DNA of 49,993 bases. Source: an uncultured Clostridia bacterium (GTDB taxonomy: Bacteria; Bacillota; Clostridia; Oscillospirales; Oscillospiraceae). Positions within the stretch are counted from its first letter, which is position 1; each line of letters starts with the position of its first letter. Location of the stretch: assembly GCA_947173485.1 (NCBI GenBank), contig CAMWFH010000019.1, positions 1 through 49,993 of the forward strand, read 5' to 3'. Under the pieces are notes generated by a model. It did not search any database, was not told the DNA's origin, and saw nothing but the letters and a program-made list of their open reading frames with translations. A program made the translations under genes and the position numbers. Below, piece after piece: positions 48,193-49,993 of the stretch.

Positions 48193-49993
48193 TCCGGTCC
48201 CGCAGCAGAGCGGCGTACTCGAACTCCAGCATCTTGCTGGCCTCCCGCATCTGCTTCTCCAGACGGGCGATCTCCGCCTCCCGCTCCGGCTTCGTCAGCT
48301 TCTTGCCGCTCCGGCGCTGGCGTTCCTCGTCGCTCTTGGCCACCTCCATGATCTCCCGGACGGACTTGATCACCGTCTTGGGCACGATCCCGTGGGCCTT
48401 GTTGTAGGCGTCCTGGAGGTCCCGGCGGCGCTTGGTCTCGGCGATGGCCCGGGCCATGGACCCGGTCACCGTGTCGGCGTACATGATCACCCGGCCCTCG
48501 GCGTTCCGGGCCGCCCGGCCGATGGTCTGGATCAGGCTGGTCTCGCTCCGCAGGAAGCCCTCCTTGTCCGCGTCCAGGATCGCCACCAGGCTGACCTCCG
48601 GCATATCCAGCCCCTCCCGCAGGAGGTTGATGCCCACCAGCACGTCGAACTCCCCCAGACGCAGGTCCCGGATCAGCTCCATGCGCTCGATGGTCTCCAC
48701 GTCGTGGTGCATATACCGGACCCGGACCCCCAGGTTCTTCAAATACTCCGTCAGGTCCTCCGCCATCTTCTTGGTCAGGGTGGTCACCAGCACCCGCTGG
48801 TCCCGCTCACACCTGGCCCGGATCTCCCCCAGCAGGTCGTCGATCTGTCCCGTGACCGGCCGGACCTCCACCTCCGGGTCCAAAAGGCCCGTGGGGCGGA
48901 TCACCTGCTCCACGATCTGGTCCGCCTGCCCCCGCTCATACTCCGCCGGGGTGGCGGAGACGTAGACCGCCTGGTGGAACCGGGTCTGGAACTCCTCGAA
49001 TTTCAAGGGCCGGTTGTCGAAGGCGCAGGGGAGACGGAAGCCGTACTCCACCAGGCTCTCCTTCCGGGCCCGGTCCCCGTTGTACATGGCCCGGACCTGG
49101 GGCAGCGTCACATGGCTCTCGTCCACGAAGAGGATAAAATCATCGGGGAAGTAGTCCAACAGGGTCAGGGGCGGCGAGCCGGCGGGCCGGTCGGACAGGC
49201 ACCGGCTGTAGTTCTCGATGCCGCTGCAATACCCCAGCTCCCGCATCATCTCCAGGTCGTACTCCGTCCGCTGGCGGATCCGCTGGGCCTCTACATACTT
49301 GTCGTTCTCCTCGAAGTACCGGACTCGCTCCCGCAGCTCCGCCTCGATATCCACCATGGCCCGCTCCATCTTCTCCCGAGGCGTGACGTAGTGGCTGGCG
49401 GGCCAGACGGGGATATTGTTCAGCCGCCGGACCACGCTGCCGGTCACCGGATTGATCTCGCTGACCCGGTCGATCTCGTCGCCGAAGAACTCCACCCGCA
49501 GGGCCAGGTCCTTCCAGTAGGCCGGCCACAGCTCCACAGTGTCCCCCCGGACCCGGAACATATTCCGCTCAAAGGCTATGTCATTGCGCTCGTAGCGGAT
49601 CTCCACCAGCCGCCGCAGCAGCTCGTCCCGCTCCATGGCGGCGCCGGACCGGAGGGTGATCATCATCTTGGCGAAGTCGTCCGGCTCCCCTAGGCCGTAG
49701 ATACAGCTGACAGAGGAGACCACGATCACGTCCCGCCGCTCCAGCAGGGAGGCCGTGGCGCTCAGGCGCATCCGGTCGATGTCCTCGTTGACGGAGGCGT
49801 CCTTCTCGATATAGGTGTCCGTATGGGCGATATAGGCCTCGGGCTGGTAGTAGTCGTAGTAGCTGACGAAATACTCCACCGCGTTCTCCGGGAACAGCTC
49901 CCGGAACTCGCCATACAGCTGGGCCGCCAGGGTCTTGTTGTGGGCCAGCACCAGGGTGGGCCGCTGGACGGCCTCGATCACCTTGGCCATGGT
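48167..49993 (-). CDS. uvrB: Excinuclease ABC subunit B (N-terminus outside the window)
   Basis: About 608 codons of UvrB, the helicase-like subunit that verifies damage and recruits UvrC. The visible part begins after the Walker A region ([20 protein letters not shown], motif Ia) and contains the beta-hairpin [14 protein letters not shown]. It also shows [14 protein letters not shown] (motif II), [17 protein letters not shown] (motif V) and QTIGRAARN (motif VI). A C-terminal UVR domain ([20 protein letters not shown]) binds UvrC. Roughly 50-60 N-terminal residues with the P-loop lie beyond the window edge. Confidence 0.97.
   Translation of the reverse strand, partial: TMAKVIEAVQRPTLVLAHNKTLAAQLYGEFRELFPENAVEYFVSYYDYYQPEAYIAHTDTYIEKDASVNEDIDRMRLSATASLLERRDVIVVSSVSCIYGLGEPDDFAKMMITLRSGAAMERDELLRRLVEIRYERNDIAFERNMFRVRGDTVELWPAYWKDLALRVEFFGDEIDRVSEINPVTGSVVRRLNNIPVWPASHYVTPREKMERAMVDIEAELRERVRYFEENDKYVEAQRIRQRTEYDLEMMRELGYCSGIENYSRCLSDRPAGSPPLTLLDYFPDDFILFVDESHVTLPQVRAMYNGDRARKESLVEYGFRLPCAFDNRPLKFEEFQTRFHQAVYVSATPAEYERGQADQIVEQVIRPTGLLDPEVEVRPVTGQIDDLLGEIRARCERDQRVLVTTLTKKMAEDLTEYLKNLGVRVRYMHHDVETIERMELIRDLRLGEFDVLVGINLLREGLDMPEVSLVAILDADKEGFLRSETSLIQTIGRAARNAEGRVIMYADTVTGSMARAIAETKRRRDLQDAYNKAHGIVPKTVIKSVREIMEVAKSDEERQRRSGKKLTKPEREAEIARLEKQMREASKMLEFEYAALLRDRIIELRKEG

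Overview
The window is about 50 kb of GC-rich chromosomal DNA with dense genes on both strands and strong Gram-positive ribosome binding sites. A complete spoIIAA-spoIIAB-sigF operon shows that the organism forms endospores. T-box and L10 leader RNAs, a CIRCE element, BceAB-type and ECF transporters and an ISLre2 element all point to Firmicutes, class Clostridia. The high GC, together with small DUF6809-like proteins and a holin-like type I toxin remnant, fits Oscillospiraceae (Flavonifractor/Lawsonibacter-like). That placement is inferred from gene content only.

Layout. 1-3.1 kb: the start of ileS (minus), preceded by a small RHH gene, a YwqG-like gene and an XRE regulator. A divergent small gene follows, then a T-box leader pointing towards ileS from about 1.8 kb away, and a decayed type I toxin-antitoxin locus. 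3.2-6.9 kb: a hypothetical gene behind a promoter-proximal terminator, a CrtO-like membrane protein, and a sigma factor/RsgI-like anti-sigma pair with four PepSY repeats. 7.1-8.7 kb: the spoIIA operon. 8.8-17.3 kb: one long carbohydrate operon with an RpiR regulator, PfkB kinase, Fbp/Afu-type ABC importer, class II aldolase and split transketolase, suggesting uptake and catabolism of a sugar or sugar phosphate. 17.3-19.4 kb: groESL under CIRCE. 19.4-30.3 kb: two lipid-kinase-family genes, a P-loop protein, an esterase, tRNA-Met and tRNA-Glu, gap, a histidine-kinase-like protein lacking its phospho-acceptor, lexA, traX, galE, a ParB/Noc-like gene, and rplJL with its leader.

30.3-36 kb: a phosphoribosyltransferase, a DUF362 protein with a ferredoxin-type aldo/keto reductase, and a BceAB-like exporter with a candidate BceR box but no local two-component system. 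36.1-37.6 kb: an ISLre2-family element whose transposase has one in-frame TAG. 37.6-40.5 kb: tRNA-Leu, a secreted hypothetical protein, and a MocR/PdxR regulator divergent from an ECF S component (probably vitamin B6 related). 40.6-49.99 kb: recD2, two small membrane proteins, uvrA and the body of uvrB. uvrB and uvrA are separated by hicAB and a second XRE plus divergent small-gene module.

Two themes stand out. The first is the sugar operon at 8.8-17.3 kb. The second is accessory regulatory cassettes (XRE plus small divergent gene, RHH, hicAB) lying inside what look like ancestral housekeeping units (T-box-ileS and uvrB-uvrA). No CRISPR array, rRNA or prophage structural gene was seen.
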